From assembly GCA_018907035.1 (NCBI GenBank), contig JACCIC010000029.1, forward strand, positions 1,815,001 to 1,879,000: DNA of 64,000 nt. Reading direction: 5' to 3'. The translations under genes were made by a program, and so were the position numbers. Positions 11,640-22,643 of the stretch are shown here, piece by piece; the first letter of the stretch is position 1, and every line of letters starts with the position of its first letter. The DNA comes from Sycobia sp. Sy_11 (lineage: Eukaryota; Arthropoda; Insecta; Hymenoptera; Epichrysomallidae). The notes beneath the pieces are model-generated. The model worked only from the letters and a program-made list of their open reading frames with translations. It ran no database searches and had not been told where the DNA came from.

Positions 11640-12180
11640 AAAAAAGAAATAAAAATAGGTAGAAATTATGAGAAAGACAAAATGCTAGATTTCTTCAAAA
11701 AAGAATGAGTAAAATAAGGGGACCAAAAAAAACTTAAATTAATGTTTTGAAATATAGTAGGTATCAAAACTGACAGTGCAGAGATTTGGAATTTCATAAA
11801 ACTTCATGATATAGTAGGGTTAGTTCAAACATGGCTAGAAAACTGTGACAACAAAAATAGTACAAAAAGTAGATGAATTAGAATCGGAGTTGTTCCAATT
11901 CAAAGAGAACAAGAAAAAGAGACAGAGCATTAAGAGTAGTGCTGATGGGAATTGATAAAAAAAGTAGGAAAATAGTTGATAGAAAAGAATAGTATGGTGA
12001 AATAATGAAATGATAATAAAAAGAAAAGTGGGGATTTCGTAAAAATATTTATAGCTATGTAATATTGAAAGCAGCAGGAAGTGAAAAGATTAAAAGAAAA
12101 ATGGCATCTAAAATAATTGACTACAAAAGAAAAATTGTAAAAGAAAAGGATGCACTTCAGAAATGAGTACTCCATCGAAT
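11640..12180 (+). pseudogene. LINE endonuclease (APE-type) relic
   Basis: Across frameshifts the plus strand at 11740-11910 gives FWNFIKLHDIVGLVQTWLE. This matches the conserved first part of the LINE apurinic-type endonuclease, where the usual motif is x-LCETWL with the metal-binding Glu. Here that Glu is Gln (VQTW). Lys/Arg/Glu-rich residues follow, as in hymenopteran LINEs. No reverse transcriptase follows in place. It is a short, old fragment. Confidence 0.5.
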
Positions 12181-13180
12181 TAAATAAAGAAAAGTGATTT
12201 TCTATACATTTCGTTCAACTTATTGCGAATATAATAGACTAAATAGCCTCAGATTTTATTACTATGGTAAAAACCATGAAAAAACCATAAAAATCTCGGA
12301 ACTAAAACTTCATCTAAAACTATATCTGATCACTATTCTTTTTTTTAGAGAAGTCTGCATGGTTATCCTTAATAAATACTTTCAACATAAAGGTAGTTTT
12401 GGAGGTGCTGATTAGATATGAAATTACATACAAATGTAAGATTATGAAAGTACATACAAATGTGTTTTTTTTCTTTTGCTAAATGCACTGAAGTACATTA
12501 TATGCCCCATTGGGAAGGCACTTTGCACAATTGCACAAAGCATAGATCTTCATAGTCAAACTACCAGTTCCTCGTAAGAATAATTAAGGTTCTGTATTGA
12601 AGAATTGGTCTCCGTAGAAGGGGCTAAGCAGGCAAAAAAGTGTAAAATGTTGTTTAGGTCAATTAGTCATGTGATTAAACTTGCAGTTGGAATTTTGCAA
12701 AAAACGTACACTTCTATTTCTTGAAAAATGAACTTGAATTTCCGTTCACAGTTTTTTCTCAAGATAAAACATTTCAAGAAAAAAAAAATAAAAACACAAT
12801 AAGGTTTTCGTTGTAGGAATCCAAGTTTTTTCTATTCATATATTTAATAATTTGTTATTTAACATTTCGATCTGAATCTTTCATAGTTTTATTCCTAAGA
12901 TATTGTGAAAAGGGGTGATATTTGAAAAATAGCAAATTTTATTGTAAATTAGCTTTTTTTAATGCAAATTTAATAATAAAAGAAACGATCTGTTAGAAAA
13001 TTTCGTATTAATGTATTGCATAACTTTTTGGAAAATTTCAAATCAATAGGATGATTATTTATAATAAATATTAAAAATTTAATTCGAATGCGTAACACAT
13101 TCGTAAGGTATTTTTTAAAATAGAAGCACTGTTGCGAGCGTATTGGAAAAAGTAGTTTTGATCTACAAACAAAAATAATA
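12180..13180. other. AT-rich sequence, nothing recognised
   Basis: One 73-codon frame at 12194-12415 has unremarkable composition and no motif. The rest is AT-rich, with A/T runs near 12780 and 12950. Confidence 0.5.
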
Positions 13181-13208
13181 TTAGGCGAATTTAGTTTCCG
13201 ACCTTCAC
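13176..13208. mobile_element. mariner terminal fragment
   Basis: The sequence beginning TTAGGCGAATTTAGTTTCCG closely matches the terminus of the mariner relic at 54070 (TTAGGAGGCGAACTTAGTTTTC). It ends where the AAT-rich tail of the LINE at 13207-15555 begins, so the LINE probably inserted next to or into a mariner end. Confidence 0.5.
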
Positions 13209-13326
13209 GTTTAGATGGCGAGATATTATTATTATTATTATTTTATTTTAATTTTAAGGAGTTGGGCCTTCCCGGCCTCCGGACGCATGGATAAACCCTT
13301 CGCGTCCCTCCCTTGACCAGCAGCCG

Positions 13327-14208
13327 CTATAAACGGCAGGCCTCCCAGAATGAAATTATTCCGGTCGTCATACTGGATTTAATGTCCTCAATCTCCAAGT
13401 AGGCAGCTCCCAAATGTCGCCGCCTTTTCTCAGATATATTTGGACAGTGGTACAGAAGATGTACGGGGGTTTCATTCTCTGTGTAGCACGAGACCCATTC
13501 TGCATACGTAGGCGTTAATCTTATCGTGACCAGTGAGGATCTCGATGAGCAATTTTGCCCTTCTTCTACTGAGGCCAAGGATTACCCTGGTCGAGTCCTT
13601 TATATTATTCGTGGAGGTGAAGACTTTAATCTGCCTGCACTCTCCATTTGTCTCCCATAGTCGGCTGTTTTCTTCCGTTATCCACCTCTCTATCCCCCCT
13701 TGATGAGGGTGTTGCAGAGTCCTACAGCCGGCTCAGGGCCGCAATAGGGAGTTCTAGCTCCTATTTTGGTAAGGTCATCTGCCACCATGTTCCCTTGAAT
13801 TCCATAATGGCCCGGTACCCATAGTAGCGTGACTATTGCCTTATTAGCCAGTCTATTGAGGGCCTCGTAACAGTCCTTTACCAGATTGGATCTAGTAGTG
13901 TAACTGCTTAAAGCTTGTAGTCCGCCTTTACTGTCTGAGCAGAGGCAAATGTGGGTGTCAAGGGCCGCTTCCGCAGCCATCTCAGCTCCCCGCAGGATTG
14001 CCACTAGCTCAGCTTGAAACACGGTAGGGTACTTCCCCAAAGGGAAATTTGTGCCCTTTCCGTTACTTCTTCGGTACACTCCTGCACATGCACACCTTTC
14101 ACATTTCGAGCCATCTGTATACCACAGCTCTTTAATGTTGGGGATGCTTACCAGCCCATTCTCCCATTCCTTTTTGGATGAGATACTGATCCTATATTTT
14201 TTTGTCAA
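13327..14208 (-). pseudogene. LINE RNase H and C-terminal zinc-finger region
   Basis: 13690-14208 (172 codons) is a clear RNase H domain: ELWYTDGSK with catalytic Asp at about residue 32, FQAELVAILRGAE (Glu), LCSDSKGGLQAL (Asp) and LLWVPGHYGIQGN..ADD (His and Asp). The catalytic D-E-D-D set can all be seen. This domain removes RNA from the RNA/DNA hybrid. 13327-13578, in another frame, carries the C-terminal motif C..ENETPVHLLYHCP seen in R1/I/Jockey ORF2 proteins. A frame break lies between 13578 and 13690. Confidence 0.88.
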
Positions 14209-15207
14209 AGAGGAAGCTGCTGTTCGTGGCGTCGAGGTTCATTCGCAAAGTTACTTTTTCGTCCAGTCCCCAGGGGAGCCGTGATGGCCCCTCTCTGCTC
14301 ACCTCTTTGAGCGATCTTTTGACTCTGTGGAGGGCTTTTGCAGCCGCTCCCGTCAGGGTCAGTTTAAATGGCTCTATTTCGAGGAGCATGCCCAGCGCAG
14401 TAGTAGGTGTAGATCTAATCGCTCCGGAGATTCCCCTCACCACCATGCTTTTTTTCCACCGTCAGTCTTTCGAGTGAGTTTCTAGCAGTCACGAAAGCCG
14501 TCCTTTCCCACCAGACTAGGGCCCCGTAAGTTAGTCTGGGTTTCAGGACAACCTCGTATATCCATTTCATGATACCTGGCTTGAGGTCCCACGTCCTGCC
14601 TATGGCTCTCCTAACCTGCCAAAGACAGGCCGTCAGTTTGCCAGATACACACTCTAGGTGTTTATTCCATAATAGTTTGCTATCAATGGTCACACCTAGG
14701 TATTTCACTTGCTTCTTAAAGGTCAGGGAATGCCCTCCAAGAGTCAAGCCACAACCCTTATTCCATTTATATCTCCTAGTACAGACTATGACCTCAGTAT
14801 TCCCTGGGTTAACCGAGACACCGGTCCGTCTGTACCATCCGTCGATGACTTTAAGGGCACCCTGTAGTACTCCCATAAGGGGATCTAAAAAGGGCCCTCG
14901 GGCAATTAGCATTATGTCGTCAGCATAACCCACCGCCAGACATCCAATGCTGTTCAGCTTAATTAGGAGCTCGTCCATCACGAGGCACCATAGGAGCGGG
15001 GTCAGGACGCCCCCCTTGTGGGCACCCTGACCCTATTCCCCCTCGTAGGGTCGTGCTCCCTGTGCTTGCTTCCAGGATGTGATTTCCCAACATGTGGTCA
15101 ATGATGTCAGTGGTCAGGCTTGTTTTGCCCCTGAGGGATGCATTATGCACCTCAAGCCTTTTCAAGACGGTGGACGGGTTCTCCGGGGGCCCCAGTATCC
15201 ACGTCAC
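14192..15207 (-). pseudogene. LINE reverse transcriptase palm and thumb
   Basis: Reads on the minus strand from IGSGCPQGG (frame of 14959-15207), then after a frameshift LLWCLVMDELLIKLN and the catalytic box VGYADDIMLIA (14415-14981). The thumb follows with VSVNPGNTEVIVCTRRYK, VKYLGVTIDSKLLW and TYGALVWW. All are diagnostic for the R1/Jockey superfamily. The first palm Asp (motif A) and the fingers are absent: the segment before CPQGG (IIDHMLGNHILEASTGSTT) is joined directly to the ORF1-like part. A last frame at 14192-14446 leads towards RNase H. Catalytically dead by deletion. Confidence 0.88.
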
Positions 15208-15490
15208 CGCCTTGACTCTAGCCTGTGACTCGGAGCTCTACACCCCCATTTTCAGATTGGCCCCACCCCAGTGTAAGTCCAGAGTAGCCAGTCTAGCGGC
15301 TAGCCACTCCTTCGCCTCCGGGTTGTTGGCCACCAGTATGATGGCCCCTCCCTTGCAGAAGGAGGCATCAAATTTGGGCCATGTGTCAGGTGGTGCACTA
15401 TACATAACCTTCGACACCGCCCCCCGGAATTGCGAAAACATTTCCGAGGTGATGGTTGCCTTCGGGTATCCTTCATGCACCACGACACAT
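15110..15490 (-). pseudogene. LINE ORF1-type segment (DUF4780-like)
   Basis: The minus strand at 15238-15483 reads APPDTWPKFDASFCKGGAII and LDLHWGGANLKMGV. After an in-frame stop it continues with ARVKAVTWILGPP and STVLKRLEVHNASLRG. The order W-x-G-x-x-L-K, ARVW(I)..., and L..QN.. resembles the DUF4780 domain found in many insect retroelement-linked proteins. I name it from memory of the pattern. It appears fused to the RT palm without the endonuclease. Confidence 0.5.
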
Positions 15491-15559
15491 GTAAGGGGGT
15501 TTGACCTTTCTATTTTGAACTTCTATTTGAATGTCCAGAAGGGAGATTCATAATTTCCC

Positions 15560-17307
15560 GATAAGACTATCTTTTTAGTTCGCGGGTCTAAAATATCGAT
15601 CTCCTTATTATTCATATCAATTTCTAAGTCTTGCTCGACGAGCTTTCTTTTACCGCTTCTAGCTGTAATATTAGGTTTTTAAGTTTTTCAAGTTCCATTT
15701 CTACACCGACTGTGCCTTCATGCACACAGTCGGCCAGTATCGTTTCAGGAAGTGAACGCTCAACGGCATTGCAAAATATGTCGCGTTTTTCGTCGGTTGA
15801 TAATTTACTTGCTCTCACGCGTTTTCAAATTCTCGGCTGCTTTTTCTTTACCGGGTAAGTATTTTAATTTATACAAGTTTTTTCTGACGGTAACGCGGGT
15901 TTTTCTGCATTCTAGTCTTTTGTATTCTTCTAATTTAATCATTATTTTACGCGTTGATTTTAATTCTACGATCCGCTGATAATATTCAATATCCATATGA
16001 TTAATTAATATTGCGCGAACTTTATGTTCGTCGTCTTCTATTTTCTTTTCGGAATAATTCAAAGCTGCTATATTTTCGTCTAAAACGTAGCTGAGTCGTT
16101 TCGTTTTCAATTCAGACAAGAAATAATCTGTAAAAGTATCGAAACGCGTATCAGTCGATAATTTGTATTTTCTCACGATTCCGTTTTCTTTACTTATCGC
16201 GTTTTCTAAACGTTATGCCAAAACATCTATTTTGTCGTCTTTAAGTTTCTCGTTTATTTTTGATTCAACTAATTTATTCACGGTTTTCTCTAAATATTCC
16301 GTAATTTGCAAGTTCTCTCGTGTCGATAAATCTTTATCATTTATTTCGCGATGGTTCCTTACCTCTGTTTTATCGCACCTTTCTGGTTCAAGCACGCATA
16401 CTTCTTTTACAGATGAATCAGAATATTCAGTTTCTCATTGCAACCTTTCTGCTACCTGTTTGTAATTTTCAGAACTTTTATTATCAATAGTATCGTTTAA
16501 TGACAGTCATCTTACAGTTTCGCATCTTTGTCTCTCGTTTCGTTTCGTCGTGTCACTGTCAATTAAACCATTTATCTCTGATCTGTCGATCGACACATTG
16601 ATAAATAATCTTTTTACATTCTCATCGTTCATACTTACCTCGTCCCAATTTTCTTCAGAGGGACTTATTACTCTCCCTTGAGAGATAAGGGGTACTGATC
16701 TTTTAGACCCCAATGAAAATGGGTTCTCCTGGCCCCATGGCTTCTGCTGCGGAGCTGGCTCGTCAACATCGTAATCGGAATTTTGCTGCGCTTGAGCTAC
16801 ACTCTTACGCATTTCTTTGAAGTCTCTTTCATGAGAGAAGTTAGCGACCTTTTCAATTCTTTTGATCATCGGCTTTTCTCGGACCTCCTGGTCCTGGATC
16901 GCCGCAATATTTAAAATATGCATGCACATAGTGTCGGCCAGCTGATTGGCCAGTGTCTGGACTAACTCCCTGTTAGTTTCTCTTTGCGACCTGAAAAATT
17001 CCAATCGCTCTTTCGCTGCGTCGAGTCTGGCTTCTCTAACTCGGGCTTCTTTTTTCTTGTCACAATCTTCGAGAGCTTTTCTCAGCTTGTCTCTCGTTAC
17101 GGGCGCCGTATAGGCCCCTTCAGGGATTTCTAGTTTCAAGGTTTTAACTCGTCTAGGCCACTCGCGCACGAGTGCCTCTCTTTTCGTGGCGTTGAGCAGA
17201 TGGCCTATTTGTACAATTTTCTCATCAGAGAAATATATATATACGCTTGTAGCGTCCTGTGTCGCCAGAGACACATAAACTTTACGACTACTCGTAATAA
17301 GATACAA
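15560..17307 (-). pseudogene. LTR-retrotransposon gag-like polyprotein
   Basis: Minus-strand frames follow one another with small breaks: 16507-17307 (266 codons), 16213-16395, 15805-16176 and 15624-15818. The first is highly charged (KALEDCDKKKEARVREARLD) and its 5' part includes CTGGCGACACAGG near 17270, which looks like a gypsy-type primer-binding site. The later frames read DEHKVRAILINHMDIEYYQR, then TRKIMIKLEEYKR, VRKNLYKLKYLPGK and KLSTDEKRDIFCNAVERSLP. This pattern resembles the helical gag domain of Copia-type elements (UBN2-like). Gypsy versus Copia is unresolved. It is truncated at 15560 by the LINE. Confidence 0.5.
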
Positions 17308-17309
17308 CC

Positions 17310-18340
17310 GCTTCTCAGTCTAGACGCGCGTGAGTACATCTGCGGTCGTCCCTCTTACCATATCACCACCTATGAAATAATAAGAACACTGTCTTTAAAA
17401 GCCGCGCAATATTTTGTCCGCGTTGATGGTTGATGTTGACTGGGGCTTTCGGAATCAAGATCTTTCTGTTCAACAAAGGAACTCACTACGCTAAAGAAAT
17501 ATTTAGCGCAGCCCATCTTCTACTGTTCACATATCTTGTCCCCACCCATCTCCACATCTTGCATTTCTATTATAGTGCACACTGTCCGCGTAGCTGCCAC
17601 TTAAAACAGAACAAAGCTGTTAAAAGTCACAAAAACAATACTTCTGTACAGACCTGTACTTGCTTAGAACACTACGCGCAACATCTACGGCTATTCAACT
17701 CCAAATTATCCTGGGACCCACTGAGGAAGTATCAGCAACCCTCAGGAGTAAGAGGACCGTTCTGCGTGGTCATAGCTGTGTAACCGAAACAAAGCCTTTT
17801 ACACGCCGCATACATATTAATATGATATGCACCCACAATACTCATGATCCACGCTCTTGCAACATCAATCATCCGATAAACGATGCACCCTGAAAGATCG
17901 AATATCCGCACGATTCTTAGGACAAGTAGCGCCCCAGAACGTATAACACCCGATTTTCATTATTGCTGCCTAACTGTAAATGTCCGTGAGTCCGAATAAG
18001 ATCGTCATCATGAGCAGATGATCCCAAGGATCCAAAAGCTAAAAGCCAAACAAATTGTAAAACACTTTACGGCGACGCAACAGCAAACGTACACGTATGG
18101 GAGCGCACATACATAAGCACGCACGCATACCAGCATTTATATATGCACAGACATCCGTACGTACTCATGAAAACCCATGCGCACAGTCAAGGATTTGCTT
18201 TAAGTGTCTTAATTAAATCAACGTACCGCCGGACCGACCACCATTGGCGAATAGACACACTGAAATCATTTTATTTCAGTACGCGACAATCTTTACATTT
18301 GCTAATTCGATTTTTCAGCTCAAAATAATGGCGTAAAGGA
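17310..18340. other. Unassigned sequence upstream of gag
   Basis: Moderate GC with short frames on the plus strand that show no motif. It could be the LTR or leader of the minus-strand gag at 15560-17307. No terminal repeats were found. Confidence 0.4.
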
Positions 18341-18660
18341 GGTAACTATCGCGTCCGCGGGCTCAGGCACCGCGCGGGAGTTGGCCGGCCGTTCGAGCAT
18401 AGCTCTCGCTACTCGGACTCGCTCTCTCTCCACCGCGCACACGTATCTACTCTCTTTCTCGCTCGGCGCGTAGTGATTGGCTGCGCCCCACCGCGCGCGC
18501 CGCGCTTGCGCAGATCATTTCTCCACTGGTCGCGGCACGGTTCACTTGGATACCTGCCGCTCTCGCCAGGACTGCGGGACACCTCTCTCTCTCTTTCTTT
18601 CTCTCTCGGTTTTTTAGTCAGCTCAGGATCGAGCATCGATGCAACGCATAGACGTATGTG
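18340..18660. promoter_or_regulatory. GC-rich promoter-like patch
   Basis: A local GC island in AT-rich DNA carries GATTGG (an inverted CCAAT box, 18476), CGCGCGCGCCGCGC and GCGCTTGCGCAG, which resembles an NRF-1 site (18503). Pyrimidine-rich CTCT tracts lie on both sides. No TATA box or following exon was recognised. It could be part of an LTR. Confidence 0.25.
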
Positions 18661-18745
18661 CGCCACACTCGACAGCTACGGCCTTGCACGTACACGTATA
18701 GAAGTATATAAGCAACATATATGCGTCCGAGTGGCTCAGCGGCGC

Positions 18746-18750
<5 letters not shown>

Positions 18751-18791
<41 letters not shown>
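18751..18791. repeat. (TA)n microsatellite
   Basis: Interrupted TA dinucleotide tract of about 40 bases. Confidence 0.95.
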
Positions 18792-18792
<1 letters not shown>

Positions 18793-20130
18793 CTTTACCG
18801 CGAGTATTTATGCTCACGACGACACATACATGCGCGGCACATACTCACACAAACGTATTCAATTTTCACACACTCTTTCACACATGTACTATACAGTTGT
18901 TCTTTACCAGCGACGACTGTATGATGTGTATATGTGTGAATGCACATACACATATAATTGCGAATGGGCATACCTCTGCAGAAGTATGCAGCTGCATGAA
19001 CATGAATACGCACATGTACTTCTCCTCCTTGCATACGCGCGTTTATTGATTTTAAAATAGTACATTTTAGTACCTATAAATATTAGAATTATTATAATTC
19101 AAGTACGCGCATGCAGGTGTCTTTATAATGGTTAAACGCGCGTGGGTATACGCATTGCATGCGATCTCCTTTCTCTGTCTCTTCCGTGCGTGACCACACT
19201 ATCTCTTTCTCTCTCTCACTCTAGCGCGCGAGTATAGTACATCTAGTCAGTCGCTCTCTCTTTCTCTCATATATCACATATTACTTAACAACTAATACTT
19301 CAGTTACATAATTTTGTTACTGATTAATAATTATTGTTAAACTTCTATCACATTTTTATTAATAATTATTGTTAAGCTTCATTTATTATTATTAATAACA
19401 ATTATTGTTAACTTTCAATTACCTCATGCGTGCGGCACTCATACTATAGTTCGTTTTTCGAACTTCTCTCTCTCCATCCATTTTTCGCGCGCGTTTTATA
19501 ATTTCGGAATTTTACATTCGTATACGAGATTTCCGCACTTCTCGTGTTTCGAACTTAAAATTTGAAATTTCTGACAGAGAGACTTCCGCACTTCTCTTTT
19601 ACAAATTAAGTGATTTTCCTTTAAACACATCTTTACATCGTTTAGTGACTTTATTTTAATTTTCAAATTTGACATGTTTCACACTCCCGAAACTCATTCC
19701 AACATTCATGCATGCTTATCACACTCTATTATGCGTTTTCCTCACACTAATCTATAGACGTTCATACTTCACACCTTATTTTCTAAAACTTACTCTTTCT
19801 AGAAACAGAATTATTACTTAATTCTGTCGACATCCTTCCTGTCAATTTTATTATTGAAATTGTTATAAGAAGAATAAGTAATCAATTTATGTGTGTGAAA
19901 GCACTGCACTGTGAATACGATTATACAGGCCTTAAACAGTCCCGCACTCAAAATCGCGAGGTTCTCTGCGAAAAACGCGAGCATGCACGTAAATAATTTT
20001 ACGTCCTAAATATTATTAATGATTTAATAATAGTATTCTATTATTTCGATCAGACTGTTAATAATCTATTATTTAAGTAATTTAGTAACACTAAACTAAT
20101 ATAAACTAATATAATACTATACTAATTAAA
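18792..20130. other. Unassigned AT-rich and low-complexity DNA
   Basis: CA-rich words around 18820-18960, CTCT tracts at 19200-19265, and three imperfect repeats of TAATTATTGTTAA-type sequence at 19327-19415. The phrase TTCCGCACTTCTC occurs at 19531 and 19585 and again at 26720, so this stretch and 26650-27010 may be diverged copies of one repeat family. Confidence 0.35.
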
Positions 20131-20131
20131 C

Positions 20132-20171
<40 letters not shown>
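20132..20171. repeat. (AAT)n microsatellite
   Basis: About 13 trinucleotide units, followed by an interrupted extension to about 20183. Confidence 0.95.
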
Positions 20172-20179
20172 CATAATAA

Positions 20180-20980
20180 TAAACTTTTAAGTTTATTTAT
20201 ACGCGATAATCAACACGCGAAGGCAGCGTGCTTGGCCAATAAATTACCTTTCAACTGTCGACAAGCTCCAATGCGAGAGATATCAACCTTAATTTCAACT
20301 AAGAAGTGAGATTGAATTTAAGGGGTTTTTCAGAATCTTCTTCAATGATTAAAGGTTTTACAAAACTATAATGCATAAAAAATTCAGGAAGTTCAGATGA
20401 GTATTTATTTCAATTGTAATTATGAAATTAAACTGATTGAAATTAATTAAAATGGAAATTAAAATTCAAATTCAAATGTCTGACCAAGGTAGTATTGTAT
20501 TATTACCAATGAGCCTGGAAATATTAATTTTAGTGGTATCCCTTTCGTTGTGCTTTTATAATAAGTTTATATTATATGCAAAAAGAGAAATTTTAATTGA
20601 CATATTTGAGAAAATTCATTTGAAAATTTTCATTAAAAAAATTTAAAGATTAATTAATTAATAAAAAAATGGTTGATTGTTTGAAATTAATTAATTGATA
20701 ATTGAATGTTTAATTTTATCATGTATTACATTTGTTTATTGTTGTGAAATTAGCAAAATTACCTTCTGTGAAAAAGGTTTAATTAGTATATGAAAGATCG
20801 TTTTAATATTTTAATTATTGTATATTCGCATGATTGTCGAAATTACTCCTACAAAGTAAAATAAACCGCAACAATGTTTACTCATTGTCTGTTTTAGAAT
20901 TTACATTGATTCCATTCTGTACATGTATTGTATTAAAAAACTTTAAAAACTCACACATTTTTCTGTCTTTAATAATTATT
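20180..20980. other. AT-rich sequence, nothing recognised
   Basis: The 69-codon frame at 20437-20646 is hydrophobic by AT bias and has no motif. Confidence 0.4.
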
Positions 20981-21288
20981 AAAATTAAAAATTGTACTTA
21001 TGTTGACTGATCTGAATTAAATTAATAAATATTTTTATCGGTCTTACATTCTTTATATCATATTAGCTAAAATAATGAAAGTTAGACTATCCTTGTTTAT
21101 GTTCACCCCCGTAGAACCTGAAATGAAACTTATTACTACAATAAATTATATCAGAAAATTAAAAATAAAAATATAAAATAAAAATAAAAATACAATAATA
21201 AGTAAATAAAAATAATAAAAGTACTGTTCTATGTTAGTAAAGAACAATCTGACTGTCTCCAACACCTTAAATTTCGAATTATCTTCTT

Positions 21289-21326
21289 GTCCGACGTTTC
21301 GAACCGTTACGGTTCATCCTCAGGAA
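21289..21326 (-). ncRNA. Hammerhead-ribozyme-like motif of PLE family A
   Basis: Minus-strand sequence has stem I GTTC...GGAC, a variant CTGAGGATGA in place of CTGATGA, stem II AACCG-loop-CGGTT, then CGAAAC and GTC before GGAC. PLEs are known to carry hammerhead ribozymes in their terminal regions. The altered core makes activity doubtful here. Confidence 0.5.
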
Positions 21327-21450
21327 CTAAACTAAATTGAAAAACCCAGCATACTCCTTTATATACCCCATTCCTACCTTAAATTTATTAGTATAACATT
21401 TATAGGATCATCCCTTTTTTTGTCTTTAACTTAAATGCGACATCCATATA

Positions 21451-21676
21451 TTCTTTGTTTTAGGTACCTTCCCCTTTGTCCAATATAATATTTGTCACAA
21501 TCCTTACAATTTATTTTATATACTATTCCTATTTTCAAACATTTATTACCCTTATCTTTACAATTCTTTGTTTTAGGTATCTTCCCGTTTTTCCAATATA
21601 ATATTTGTCACAAACTTTACAATTTCTTTTGTATACCACTCCTGTTTTCAAACATTTATCATCCTTATCTTTACAA
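21451..21676 (-). repeat. Tandem duplication inside the GIY-YIG domain
   Basis: TTCTTTGTTTTAGGTA starts at 21451 and again at 21564. A 113-bp block covering the Cys pair and the Y-Y-I-G-x-T motif is present twice in tandem with roughly 15 percent divergence by eye. Confidence 0.85.
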
Positions 21677-22643
21677 TTGTTAAATAGCTTTCTAATATTA
21701 TTATTGTTTCTAAAGTAAGCTTGAATTTTATGTTTTTTAAATGCACTTCTAATTCTTTCGATAATCCTCTTACATATGGTAATACCACGAATTTATTATT
21801 ATTATCCCTTTTTTCCATATTACGTTCTCTAGTGCTATTATAAATTTAATCCTTTTCTCTCTGCAATCATTTTATCCACAATGTCTATTGGATAACCATT
21901 GTTAATGAATCTCTCTTTAACTAATTTTAAATTATCTTTTCGAAAACCTCTATGTGATAATTTGATTGCTCTGTCGATGACTCCCTTTACAGTACCTATC
22001 TAGTTTCCGAATAGATGGTGTGAGTTAAAATTTAACAAGCTATCTGACCAAGTAGGTTTTTTATACCAATTTAATTTTACTCTGTTATTACTAACTGTAA
22101 TAACATTGACGTCTAAAAAACTTAATTTATTATCTGATTCTAATTACTTTGTATATTTAATTCTATCATGGATGAAATTAAGAACATCCACCATTTCGTC
22201 TACACACCCTTCTGGTACAATTGTAAAGATTCATCCACATATCTTTTATAGATAATTGGTTCAAAATTCAACTTATTTAATGCAATATTTTCTAATTTTT
22301 CCATTACCAAATTAGCAGTCACCGGTGATAAAGGTGATCCCATTGGACAGCCATATTTTTGTTCATAAAAATTATTTTCAAAAAAAAAATTATGTTATTG
22401 AACATTAAATTTATTGCCTTTATAAATTCAGCTTTTTTTAAATTTTGTGTGTATATTAATTTCTGACCATTCTTCTTCTATAATTTCTTTAAATAAATCT
22501 AATTGTATATTTGTAAACAATGATACTACATCCAATGAAAGCATCTTATAATTATTCGGAATATTAATATTTTTGACTGCTTCATGAAAACTCCAACTAT
22601 CTTTAACATAAGAGTTGGTTTCAACGATCTTAACTAATATATT

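Larger units (their letters stand above)
13207..15555 (-). mobile_element. R1-like non-LTR retrotransposon, internally deleted
   Basis: On the minus strand the element reads: ORF1-type DUF4780-like segment (15490-15110), the end of a reverse transcriptase palm with YADD (15110-14415), RNase H (14208-13690) and a C-terminal zinc-finger region (13578-13327). A 3' tail rich in AAT repeats follows (seen as ATT repeats at 13210-13235). RNase H plus the C-terminal CCHC-like finger points to the R1/I group. The endonuclease and the first RT motifs are missing. GC content is clearly above the surroundings. The 5' end abuts LTR-element gag at about 15555. Confidence 0.85.

Noticed and set aside
14051..15553. 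Plus-strand frames of 77-153 codons
   Set aside because: Antisense shadows of the minus-strand R1-like LINE.
18724..18745. tRNA-like start TCCGAGTGGCTCAGCGGC
   Set aside because: Only an A-box-like word. It runs into a TA repeat with no B box, acceptor pairing or anticodon arm.
20437..20646. 69-codon hydrophobic frame
   Set aside because: Composition is explained by AT bias, with no signal, domain or splice context.
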